From Saprospiraceae bacterium (GTDB lineage: Bacteria > Bacteroidota > Bacteroidia > Chitinophagales > Saprospiraceae), in contig JADJVN010000010.1 in NCBI GenBank assembly GCA_016710585.1, forward strand, positions 1-45,133: a DNA stretch of 45,133 nucleotides, given 5' to 3'. Positions 1 to 7,010 of this stretch are shown piece after piece; the first letter of the stretch is position 1; the number at the start of each line of letters is the position of its first letter. The notes below the pieces were generated by a model that was not told the DNA's origin, made no database searches, and was given only the letters and a program-made list of their open reading frames with translations. The translations under genes were made by a program, and so were the position numbers.

Positions 1-1
1 A

Positions 2-159
2 TATACGCGAAATAAAAAAATATTCCCAAATGACGATTCTGCTTTAAAGTCAATTTATCTAGCAGCTCAGAAATTAAGCCAAAATGGAATAAATCTAGAT
101 TTAACTGGCCTAAAATATATAATCAATTGTATCTTTATTTTGAAAACCGTATTAAGTAA
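2..159 (+). pseudogene. IS256/Mutator-family transposase, C-terminal fragment
   Basis: The reading frame from base 2 gives YTRNKKIFPNDDSALKSIYLA, which resembles the conserved C-terminal stretch of IS256-type (Mutator) DDE transposases (FPxDDSxLKxLYLA). After AQKLSQ the frame breaks at the A-run in gccaaaatgg (about 91-96). One added A restores KWNKSRFNWPKIYNQLYLYF, ending at TAA 157-159; the W-N-Q-L-x-x-x-F-E-x-R ending is typical of the family. The 5' part of the gene lies outside the window. The single-base gap is of the same kind as many others here, so the copy may be intact in the organism. Downstream to 260 no gene was seen; the right inverted repeat of the IS could lie there but cannot be proven without the left end. 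Confidence 0.7.
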
Positions 160-261
160 GTCAATGGAACTTTCTTTCTTAAAAACACAAAATATTTTAA
201 AGACTCCATAATACTGCGCTTTGATCAATAGTGTATGAGCTTGCTATTCTTCATATCAACA

Positions 262-1299
262 TTAATTAAATTTTTCAAATGTATCCCCATTAAATTTAAA
301 TGCACCATTCTCTAGTGTCCCCAGCCATAAACTACCTTTTTTGTCCTTGTACATTGAAACTAAATTAACTACTTTATTATCTTCTCTAACTGAATAATTT
401 ATAATGTTTTTGCCGTCAAATTTATATACGCCTTGGTCCCAAGTGGTCATCCAAATGTTTCCGTCATTATCTTCTAAAATGTAGGAAAAATAAATATATT
501 CATCCCCACCAAATATTTCCTTGTTTCCAATTCCACTAGTTTTCTGATACTGAAGTCGATCGCTAGTTTTAGTTTTCGCCAAGTCGAAAATATATCTGTG
601 CCATGTGTTGCAAAACCAAAAACTGCCTTCTTTGTCCTCAAAAATGGAACGAATACCAAATGTTCCGCCATTAGGCACATAGGTCAAATCGTCTTCGTAC
701 ATCCATTTTACCGTTTCTCCATCAAAACGACAAGCTCCAAAAACAGAAGTGCCAAACCATATTGCGCCTTTTCTGTCTTTATAAATGGAATACACTTCAT
801 AAGGCTAAAAAATGAATTGACCACATGGATAAATTTTATCGTGAAGATAGTGTTTAGGAAACTCCAAATCATACAACTTTTGTCCATCATAGCGATATAC
901 ACCTTCATTCTTTTTTCCCAATATATAAAACCATAAATCATTGGTTTCTAATTTCCATTCTTTGCTTTTGATTGGTTGCAAAATAGCAAATGTCTTGCAG
1001 TCAAACTTATTGATTCCGCCGAAAGTCGAAATAAATATATTTCCAAATTTGTCTTCTTGAATTTGTCTTACTGTGTCGTTTGCTAGTCCATCTTTTGTCG
1101 TAAAATTGACTATCGTTTTACCGTCATAACGATACACCCCTTCGCCATTACTGCCAAACCAATAGTTGTTTTTTGTATCTTGAAAAATATACCATAAAGG
1201 CTTGCCAAGTTCATTTACAGATTTCCCAATAGTCTTTTGTCCTTTACACGAAGTAAATAATGTAAGGATTGTTAAAAATAATATTAAGTTATTCTTCAT
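262..1299 (-). pseudogene. Two-component-regulator-type propeller lipoprotein, interrupted by in-frame TAG
   Basis: The N-terminus MKNNLILFLTILTLFTSCKG is a lipoprotein signal with lipobox LFTSC, so the start at 1299 is preferred to the in-frame ATG at 1314. The body has repeats of the form D-x-x-G-x-x-W-x-G-x-x-x-G-x-x-x-(Y/F)-D-G, the ligand-binding propeller repeat (Reg_prop) usual in periplasmic sensors. A TAG at 805-807 stops the frame after GQFIF, but the same frame goes on as PYEVYSIYKDRKGAIWFGTS with further repeats to the TAA at 262-264. No kinase or output domain follows, so if whole it would be a free-standing secreted lipoprotein of about 345 residues. The stop may be a real mutation, or two compensating homopolymer miscalls (T6/C2 instead of T5/C3 would read FIFSPYE). 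Function unknown. Confidence 0.7.
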
Positions 1300-1392
1300 T
1301 TTCTGATTATTCAATGTTTATAGAGTCTCGATAGAGATGAGATAAGTGTAAAGTCGTTCAGAGTCATATTCCTGCAGGTTGAGTGTAATTTT

Positions 1393-1437
1393 CTTTTTTT
1401 TGTAAAAATAGGGTTTTAGATTTAGTTGGGCAATAGT
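1393..1437. repeat. 45-bp direct repeat, copy 1
   Basis: A 45-base sequence starting with C and eight T, then gtaaaaataggg, recurs at 3999-4043 with 43 of 45 bases identical (A/G at base 28 and G/T at base 36 of the unit). The two copies enclose the IS relic and the AbiEi/AbiEii pair. No coding role is seen. It may be an old integration or recombination boundary. Confidence 0.75.
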
Positions 1438-1447
1438 AATACAAAAA

Positions 1448-1746
1448 ATTGCTATTGCCTTTCAGTAATTGACAAATAGATTAATTTATTTATTACTTAG
1501 ATTATCGTATATTTTTTAAAAAACTGAAGCAATCATTCAAAAAGTAAAAAAACATCAATTAAATAACTCTCCTGAGTATCAAAATTTAGAACGGCAACTC
1601 TATAGGAATCTTCATTAATAGAAGAATCGACAATTCTATCACAGTTCAGCTCTAGAAAGCTTGTCACGCATTTTTCCAAGGGCTTCATGAATAACATCAC
1701 ATTCGTGCTGTTTACTTTGCCCCGCATGAATACTAAGTAATTAATT
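1448..1746. mobile_element. Relic right end of an IS91-like element
   Basis: This stretch aligns with the bases after the intact IS91-like transposase (about 8125-8367). Shared blocks include agtaaaaaacatcaattaaata, the cgacaactc/cggcaactc block and the terminal hairpin: ATTCGTGC ... GCATGAAT at about 1713-1738 here, GCATTCATGC ... GCACGAATGC at 8329-8358 there. The homology starts near the transposase stop codon, so only the terminus remains; no transposase is present to the left. Copy A is about 50 bases longer in the middle. A 72-codon minus-strand reading frame across it is not believed to be a gene. Confidence 0.55.
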
Positions 1747-1937
1747 GTCAAGTTGAAAAGTTAGTTAGGACAATTTGTCCTTTTAAAAGCGTTGATTTTT
1801 TAGTTCGCTTCATTGTCTCCTTTCAATATAGAAAATTCGTTAGGTCAATGTGTTATTGGGTGCCATGTAGGTCGGTCGAAGGTGTGCTGTTTTATGACAG
1901 CACCAAAATGTGTAAGTGTTCGTGGGAATTTTTGTAC

Positions 1938-1968
1938 TTGCTTTTATATTTAAAAATGCGTAATTTTG
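1938..1968 (+). promoter_or_regulatory. Bacteroidota-type promoter P1 upstream of abiEi
   Basis: TTG at 1938-1940, a 20-bp spacer, then TAATTTTG at 1961-1968, matching the Bacteroidota -33/-7 consensus (TTG, 19-21 bp, TAnnTTTG). The -7 box is followed without a gap by palindrome O1. No reading frame of useful size lies between it and abiEi, so it would give a longer-leader abiEi transcript or a small RNA. Confidence 0.5.
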
Positions 1969-1998
1969 TATCCTAAAAGCATATATGCTTTTAGGATA
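1969..1998. promoter_or_regulatory. 30-bp perfect palindrome O1, candidate AbiEi operator
   Basis: Every one of 15 base pairs matches around the centre at 1983/1984. It shares the 16-base core AAAGCATATATGCTTT with the second palindrome at 2116-2145. It begins directly after the -7 box of P1, so a bound repressor would cover the transcription start. AbiEi antitoxins are known to autoregulate by binding inverted repeats in their own promoter; that this palindrome is such a site is inference. Confidence 0.65.
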
Positions 1999-2083
1999 AG
2001 CAATAAAACTATTTTTCTAAAAGAATTTAAATCCCTGATAATCAATAACTAGTATATTATAATGGAGCTTTTTTGAAAAAACA

Positions 2084-2115
2084 TTTGGTTTTGTAAATTA
2101 AATGTCATAACTTTG
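2084..2115 (+). promoter_or_regulatory. Bacteroidota-type promoter P2 of abiEi
   Basis: TTTG at 2084-2087, a 20-bp spacer, then TAACTTTG at 2108-2115, a full match to TAnnTTTG. Palindrome O2 begins at the next base and ends 6 bp before the abiEi ATG at 2152. The -33/-7 spacing and the butting palindrome repeat exactly the geometry of P1, 147 bp upstream. Confidence 0.6.
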
Positions 2116-2145
2116 CTAATGCAAAGCATATATGCTTTGCATTAG
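2116..2145. promoter_or_regulatory. 30-bp perfect palindrome O2, candidate AbiEi operator
   Basis: Perfect dyad around 2130/2131, with the same 16-base core AAAGCATATATGCTTT as O1 but different outer arms (CTAATGC against TATCCTA). It lies between the -7 box and the ATG of abiEi, so it would overlap both the transcription start and the ribosome-binding region. Centre-to-centre distance to O1 is 147 bp, close to 14 helical turns, which would put both sites on one face of the DNA. Confidence 0.7.
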
Positions 2146-2151
2146 ATTATT

Positions 2152-3033
2152 ATGGTGAAAAAAGATCAATTAGATTCATGTTTATCTAAAATTGAAAATT
2201 ATTTCAATAACTCAGCTGTAAAATCTTTTACCAAAAATAAATTTAGCGATATATTTATTAGAAATAAATATGACTGGGGTCTGCCATCAAATAGATCTGC
2301 AAGTCAGGTATTAAATTATCTCGTCAAAAGAGAAATGTTGCTTGTAAATAATTTTACAAATGATTCCAATGATGAAAAATTAATTTATTCCTGGAAAACG
2401 CAAGATGAGTACACAATCATATCGGGATTAAAAAGCGAAGCATATTACTCCTACTATTCTTCTTTATTCTTACATCATTTAACACTACAAATTCCTAAAA
2501 CAGTTTATCTGAATTTTGAGCATAAAAGGTCAATGAGTGCAAACAATAATGAAACTGATTTGACACAAGAAACAATAGATGATGCATTTAAAGGAAGTCA
2601 AAGAAAAAGTTCATTGTCATTTTTATTTAAAGACAAAAAGATTATTTTGACCAATGGGAAATTTACAAATAAGTTAGGAGTTATAAAACGACAAAATAAT
2701 AATCAATGTTTTGATTTTACTGACTTAGAAAGAACATTAATTGATGTAGCAGTTAGACCAGTATATGCTGGTGGTGTAATTGAGGTCATTGAAGCATATA
2801 ATAACGCAAAAGGTAAATTGAATGTAAAAAAACTGGTTGATTACCTTGATAAGTTAAATTACATATATCCATATCACCAAGTCATCGGGTTCTATCTAGA
2901 AAAGTCTGGTTATAATGAAAGTGTATTGGAATTATTTAGAAAGGAAATGAAATTCAATTTTTATTTGACCTATGATATTAGAAACAAGGAGTATTCTGAA
3001 AAGTGGAAACTGTTTTACCCCAAAGGAGTTTGA
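2152..3033 (+). CDS. AbiEi-family type IV antitoxin / transcriptional regulator
   Basis: 293 residues. The N-terminal ~70 residues look like the AbiEi winged-helix domain (SASQVLNYLVKREMLL). The central and C-terminal part carries the AbiEi signature DLERTLIDVAVRPVYAGGV at about 197-215, followed by helical EVIEAYNNAKGKLNVKKLVDYL. The family neutralises AbiEii nucleotidyltransferase toxins without direct binding (type IV) and represses its own promoter. Start at 2152 follows palindrome O2 by 6 bp. Unlike usual abiE operons, in which both genes are co-directional, this gene faces abiEii: the two stop codons overlap within 3015-3033. Regulation by the twin palindromes is inferred from position. 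It could also be a solitary AbiEi-like regulator that only happens to neighbour a toxin gene. Confidence 0.8.
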   Translation: MVKKDQLDSCLSKIENYFNNSAVKSFTKNKFSDIFIRNKYDWGLPSNRSASQVLNYLVKREMLLVNNFTNDSNDEKLIYSWKTQDEYTIISGLKSEAYYSYYSSLFLHHLTLQIPKTVYLNFEHKRSMSANNNETDLTQETIDDAFKGSQRKSSLSFLFKDKKIILTNGKFTNKLGVIKRQNNNQCFDFTDLERTLIDVAVRPVYAGGVIEVIEAYNNAKGKLNVKKLVDYLDKLNYIYPYHQVIGFYLEKSGYNESVLELFRKEMKFNFYLTYDIRNKEYSEKWKLFYPKGV

Positions 3034-3899
3034 GCTAAATGTCCAAGTTGGTTCAATACAAAATCAAAATAAAATTCATAGTCCTTTAAATCTTCCTTTT
3101 TGCTAACAGTATTAATGACGCTTTCCCAACTTTGTCTGTGAAATTCTTTTTGCTCAATAATTAGGCTTATGAAATTCAAAGGAACACGTTTGGCATCAAA
3201 AATATGTTTGGAAAGTTCAATATTCTCTGATGTCTTATAGTCAATTGAAAAAGATTGTGTTAAGTTATAAATATCGAAAAAATCTCTTGCTCTTGACCTT
3301 GGTGTCATGCTAAAAATGATCTCCTTATATAGTGGAACTTGTTGGCAAAGAGCTCTTAGTTTTTCCAATGCAAGCATTTCAGGAGAGTAAACATATACGA
3401 CTGCACCTTCAAGATCTTTAGCTCTTTTGTTACCGATATATTCGTACTTGCTAATATCCACTGTGAATATGGGAGAATGGTCAGTGTGTATTGGAAGAGC
3501 ATTTCTTCGGATAGATTCCCAATCTCCATTTAAAGAGTCGCATTTGTTTTTGTCAATGACTTTAAATTCTAAACGGTAGCCTCCCCAAAACGACTTTACA
3601 TTGTCATTTATTTTATGAGGTTTGTCTGAAAAATGAATATCGAAAGGGAATAAATTTTCTTTAGAAAATTCAGTCACTAATAAGTGACTTATTTGATTAA
3701 GAAGTCTTTTCTTTTCTTGGTCAGTAAAATCTTTTTCTATTGAAAAGTCAATGTCAATACTTCCACGATTAGTAATGTCATAAACTAAGTCTAAAGCATT
3801 TCCACCCTTTAGTACAAGTATTCCCATCAATATATCGTCAGCTACAAGTGCAGAAATTGTTAGCCTCTTGATTTTGTTTAGCATTGCTATGTTTATCAT
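3015..3899 (-). CDS. AbiEii/AbiGii-family nucleotidyltransferase toxin
   Basis: 294 residues. The nucleotidyltransferase core is visible near the N-terminus: LKGGNALDLVYD (30-41) then RGSIDIDFSI (45-54), the GS...DxD metal-binding motif. Further on, the family's VDISKYEY strand, the SPEMLALEKLRAL helix and RARDFFDIYNL are present. AbiEii proteins transfer nucleotides (GTP-preferring, in the characterised member) and arrest growth unless AbiEi is present; abortive phage infection is the known context. The gene is convergent to abiEi with a 19-bp overlap, so it cannot share abiEi's promoter. A second in-frame ATG at 3884 is a possible start. A -7-like box lies upstream on the minus strand at 3932-3939. 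Confidence 0.85.
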   Translation of the reverse strand: MINIAMLNKIKRLTISALVADDILMGILVLKGGNALDLVYDITNRGSIDIDFSIEKDFTDQEKKRLLNQISHLLVTEFSKENLFPFDIHFSDKPHKINDNVKSFWGGYRLEFKVIDKNKCDSLNGDWESIRRNALPIHTDHSPIFTVDISKYEYIGNKRAKDLEGAVVYVYSPEMLALEKLRALCQQVPLYKEIIFSMTPRSRARDFFDIYNLTQSFSIDYKTSENIELSKHIFDAKRVPLNFISLIIEQKEFHRQSWESVINTVSKKEDLKDYEFYFDFVLNQLGHLAQTPLG

Positions 3900-3931
3900 C
3901 CAAATATTTATAAAGTTAGACCTAGTCTTGT

Positions 3932-3939
3932 CAAAAGTA
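3932..3939 (-). promoter_or_regulatory. Possible -7 box for abiEii
   Basis: On the minus strand TACTTTTG matches TAnnTTTG and lies about 33 bp before the abiEii start. No good TTG element is seen at the expected distance upstream, so the call is weak. No copy of the O1/O2 palindrome occurs here. Confidence 0.3.
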
Positions 3940-3998
3940 CATGTTTTGGCTCAGTTTAATTTCATTTTTTGTAAATATGTTTTTCGTAAGTGCATGAT

Positions 3999-4043
3999 CT
4001 TTTTTTTGTAAAAATAGGGTTTTGGATTTAGTTGTGCAATAGT
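3999..4043. repeat. 45-bp direct repeat, copy 2
   Basis: Second copy of the unit at 1393-1437, same orientation, two mismatches. It lies about 100 bp upstream of the abiEii start. The surrounding gap (3900-4441) holds no gene: only this repeat, a weak -7 box and attC-like site 3. Confidence 0.75.
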
Positions 4044-4138
4044 GTTGTAGGTTAAAATTTGAAATTTAAGAACAATAATCAAAAAATGAAGTCTTGAATC
4101 TTATTCAAAACAAGCTGCACCTGATGAGAGCACTGAAA

Positions 4139-4265
4139 GACAATCTCGAAGCTTTATAGCAAAAAGCCCTTTTAGTTTTTATATTTATCTTTAACTGATT
4201 GAAAAGATTAGCTTTTCATTGTATCTTTTTCTTTGGGCTTTCTTCTATACGGCTAAATGTTGTGC
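4139..4265 (-). other. attC-like recombination site 3 (degenerate)
   Basis: Read on the minus strand it opens with GCACAAC (4265-4259, inside the 12-mer GTTGTGCGTTCG of the plus strand, also present at attC-like site 2) and has stem arms TATAGAAGAAAGCCC and GGGCTTTTTGCTATA at about 4234-4248 and 4156-4170, two mismatches. The closing core is degraded (GATTGTC, about 4139-4145). It follows the DUF6756-like gene, the position expected for the attC of that cassette. Confidence 0.45.
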
Positions 4266-4441
4266 GTTCGTACATTTATCTTTATTTGTATCTTAATAGT
4301 TTTTTTAAGTTTCTATTTATAAATGTAATTAATTTTTTGTTATTATAATTCGCATAAAATGGTTAAAAACTTCTATTGGTGTTGTCTGTTAGTCAATTTG
4401 CCAATTAAAAGGTGTTTGTTTTAATTTTTCTCCGATTGCGA

Positions 4442-4848
4442 TTAATCTATTGTGATGGTTTTCACAAGTAGCCACTCTTTATTTTTGTCGATAATATAGT
4501 ATTCAAATCCGAAACACTCACCAATAATATCTTTAATAACATTTGGATTACAGTCATAAATTGGGTAAAAGGTTCGTTGTCGTCTTCTACCACAAACCAA
4601 ACATTTTCACTTGTTAATGGAATGATTTTGTCAATGTAATTAAATGGGTTCTCAAATTCGGTTATTGAAAAGGTTTGAAATTTGAAGTTTTCCCACCACC
4701 ATCTTCTGTCTCCAGATTTTACAAAATAAGCAACACATTCATTGTAAATAGTTTCATTTAGAATATTGTCTAAAAGTTGAATATCAGTTTCAGTTAGATT
4801 TAGTTTGTCTATTGCTTTCTGTATTTCGTTTTTTACTTCTCCAATCAT
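4442..4848 (-). CDS. DUF6756-like hypothetical protein, one-base frameshift
   Basis: Start ATG at 4848 (MIGEVKNEIQKAIDKL); codons further upstream belong to the attC-like site. The product is about 135 residues, with a notable GDRRWWWENF motif and a C-terminus GFEYYIIDKNKEWLLVKTIT. The frame breaks after EDDNEPF at the A-run 4567-4570 (plus strand); one extra A gives EDDNEPFYPIYDCNPNVIKD and carries the frame to the TAA at 4442. In the unrepaired frame the C-terminus is nonsense ending at 4462. Similarity to DUF6756 is from memory of the family's tryptophan-rich motif and is not certain. Function unknown. It sits as a cassette: attC-like site 2 just upstream, attC-like site 3 downstream. Confidence 0.6.
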
Positions 4849-4870
4849 ATGTAACGTTTTATTGTATGAC

Positions 4871-5002
4871 GCACAACGTTTTGCAGCTACCCGAAGGTGG
4901 CGATTTCGAAGCACTTCACTGTCAACCAAGCACAAACTTTGATAGAAGCACAAAGCTTGATTTAACCACTGAACCGCCACTTTTGGGTAGGTGCTGTTGT
5001 GC
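4871..5002 (-). other. attC-like recombination site 2
   Basis: 132 bp with complementary ends GCACAAC (4871-4877) and GTTGTGC (4996-5002). The arms pair over GCAGCTACCC/GGGTAGGTGC and GGTGGCG/CGCCAC. The outer cores differ from the classical RYYYAAC/GTTRRRY in one position each. It shares several blocks with attC-like site 1: CAACGTTTT, CGAAGGTGGCGATTT, AAACTTTGAT and CTGAACCGCCACTTTTG. It lies between two minus-strand genes, 13 bp after the stop of the TPR gene. Confidence 0.75.
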
Positions 5003-5014
5003 GTTCGTTTTTCT

Positions 5015-5863
5015 CTATCCATTCGTTAAAGTTAAAATGTTTGTGTTCTTTCGGTATATGTCTTTGTAAAATTTCAAGTCTTTGTAAGCTGATTTCTTTA
5101 TTGTGCGTCCGAAAAAAGTCATCAATAAAATATTTTCAGGTTCGCTTTCTTTTCCTTTAACTATTCTCATTGTTTTTATGCCATTGTTTATCTCTGTCGT
5201 TATTTGCTGTTGTGAATATGAAAGCAACAGAATTGATTTTAACTTGGCGGTTACTTTATCGTCATATGGTTCGTTAGAGAGAAAAAATTCCATCAATCTG
5301 TCAATCGCTTTTGTAGTGTCGCCTGTTAGCAAGTAATAGTCTGCAAAGTCTAACGATAGTTTTGTCTTATACATTATCATTCCATTTGCACAACCGCCAT
5401 AGCTTGGTAAATATTTTGTGTCTGCAAGATTGAGATATCCTAATGCGGTTAATTTGTCACCAAGTGAAGCGAATATTTTGCTGAGTGATACACATATGTC
5501 TGCTTTAATTGAAGCTGGGTCAAGTCCATTGTATAGTCCGCAACTATCCATGTAAATAAAGTAACCTTTTGTCGGTTTAATCTCAATTGCCTTTGTTAGC
5601 AAACTAATTGCAAGTTGTGAATTGTCGGTCGCAAGATAAAGTTCAGCAAGCCTTTTACTGATTAAAAGTGTCGTGCCTATGCTTGGAAAATTGTCAATGT
5701 AGTTTTCTAATGTCTTGATGGTTTGGCTCGTGTCGCCATTACAAAATGAACATTCGGCTTGCTTCAGTACGTCTGAACCATAGTCAATTTTTGCATCATT
5801 CTGTCCAACCGAAATGGTTGTCAAAATGCTGAAAAATAATATTGTCAGAAGAAGTCCTTTCAT
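5015..5863 (-). CDS. Exported TPR-like repeat protein of unknown function
   Basis: 282 residues from ATG 5863; the ten codons before it belong to the attC-like site. MKGLLLTILFFSILTTISVGQND looks like a cleavable Sec signal. The remainder is helical, with TPR-like units: CNGDTSQTIKTLENYIDNFP, LAELYLATDNSQLAISLLTK, VSLSKIFASLGDKLTALGYL and DYYLLTGDTTKAIDRLMEF. Four cysteines in the mature part are compatible with a periplasmic location. The gene is the ORF of one cassette, with attC-like site 1 just upstream (its core ends 25 bp before the ATG) and site 2 just downstream. No partner or enzyme activity can be inferred. Confidence 0.75.
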   Translation of the reverse strand: MKGLLLTILFFSILTTISVGQNDAKIDYGSDVLKQAECSFCNGDTSQTIKTLENYIDNFPSIGTTLLISKRLAELYLATDNSQLAISLLTKAIEIKPTKGYFIYMDSCGLYNGLDPASIKADICVSLSKIFASLGDKLTALGYLNLADTKYLPSYGGCANGMIMYKTKLSLDFADYYLLTGDTTKAIDRLMEFFLSNEPYDDKVTAKLKSILLLSYSQQQITTEINNGIKTMRIVKGKESEPENILLMTFFGRTIKKSAYKDLKFYKDIYRKNTNILTLTNG

Positions 5864-5887
5864 TGCTAATGTGTCTTTTAAAATGAC

Positions 5888-6019
5888 GCTCAACGTTTTC
5901 GGGCTTGGCGAAGGTGGCGATTTTCACCACAAATGTTGATGCGGAGAACCAAACTTTGATTAACCACAAATGTGTCTGCGGAGCACTGAACCGCCACTTT
6001 TGCCAAACCCGTGTTGAAC
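5888..6019 (-). other. attC-like recombination site 1
   Basis: 132 bp. Read on the minus strand it starts GTTCAAC (6019-6013), an exact RYYYAAC, and ends GTTGAGC (5894-5888), an exact GTTRRRY, the classical integron attC cores. Paired arms: GGGTTTGGC with GCCAAGCCC and GTGGCGG with CGCCACC. The IS91-like element starts directly at its R'' core, so the site probably belonged to the cassette now at 8390-9093. Confidence 0.8.
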
Positions 6020-6091
6020 TAAACCTACGGTAGCTTATTGCTTCGATTTTTATATCTTAAAGGATTAATTAATCATTAAAAATTCAATAAG

Positions 6092-7007
6092 ATGAAACAG
6101 AAAAAAGAAGCAACAATTTTTGCTACCGCATGTGACAAAGTTAAAGGATTTTCTGCATTAATGGACAAGTTTAGAAAAATCTTTCCGTGGCAGGAAAAGT
6201 GAAAGCACATTTCGTAACTACTCCTTGCATATAGCTACTATGGCATTGCATTTTGAGAGATTACCTACATTATTAGAAGAAGACCAAATCACTGATTACT
6301 TGTATTTATTACAGCAACAACATAATACACCGTCCAGATCATATTTTAAACATACTGTTTATGGATTGCGTGCTATCTTTAAAATTGAAGGAATAAAATC
6401 ATGTGATATAAAATTGCCTTCAATAAAGAAATCAAACAAACTTCCTGTAGTACTTAGTAAAGAAGAAGTGAAGTCGTTGCTCAAAGCTCCAGAATTATTA
6501 AAGCATCGAATTTTATTAGGATTATTATATGAGTGTGGTCTGCGATGTTTTGAAGTAAGAAATATAAAATTGTCGGATATAGATTATGATAGAAGTAAAC
6601 TGCATGTTCGTTTAGGCAAAGGTAAAAAAGATCGTTACTTGCCGATAGGCGAACATATAAAAAGAGGAATACGCAAATATATATTGGCAGAAAATCCAGA
6701 AGTCTATTTGTTTAATGGGCAACCCATGGAAGATGGCTCAGGAGGTGATTTTGATAGAAGATATAGTCAACGAGGAGTCCAATGGGCAGTCAAACAAGCG
6801 TGTAAAAAAGCGAAAATTACAAAGGAAGTCAGTGTACATACTTTGCGACATACTTATGCTACACATTTGGTTGAAGATGGATTAGACATAGTCACAGTAA
6901 AAGATTTAATGGGTCATGAGAATATTGAGACTACGATGATTTATTTACAACTGGCACAAAGTGGTCGAATAAAGCCATTTGGCCCATTAGATAGATTATA
7001 TCAATAA
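6092..7007 (+). CDS. IS-associated tyrosine recombinase (phage integrase family), one-base frameshift
   Basis: The C-terminal catalytic domain is complete: GLRCFEVRN (Arg I), GKGKKDR (Lys), HTLRHTYATHL (HxxR), GHENIETTMIYLQL (His and the Tyr nucleophile). The likely start is ATG 6092 (MKQKKEATIFATACDKVKGF). That frame stops after FPWQEK at 6201, but one extra A in the run 6195-6198 gives FPWQEKSESTFRNYSLHIA, joining a normal SAM-like core-binding domain to the catalytic part: about 305 residues. Without repair, translation could start only at 6225. It lacks evidence of being an integron integrase and lies 3 bp before the transposase, so it probably serves the IS, for example in resolving or circularising intermediates. 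Confidence 0.8.
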
Positions 7008-7010
7008 CAG

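Noticed and set aside
1533..1751. 72-codon minus-strand reading frame within the IS relic
   Set aside because: It is made of the repeated IS-terminus sequence and hairpin, which has no matching frame in the other copy at 8135-8367, so it is not a gene.
1884..1903. 7-bp stem hairpin GTGCTGT-tttatg-ACAGCAC as a terminator
   Set aside because: No T-run follows and no gene ends just before it; left without a function.
4812..5069. Plus-strand reading frame across attC-like site 2
   Set aside because: It is the mirror of the site and of minus-strand genes; open frames through attC hairpins are common and not coding.
6092..7007. Tyrosine recombinase as the integron integrase of the attC array
   Set aside because: It is 3 bp from the IS91-like transposase, inside the element limits, and no IntI-specific insertion was recognised between the catalytic motifs; it belongs to the IS.
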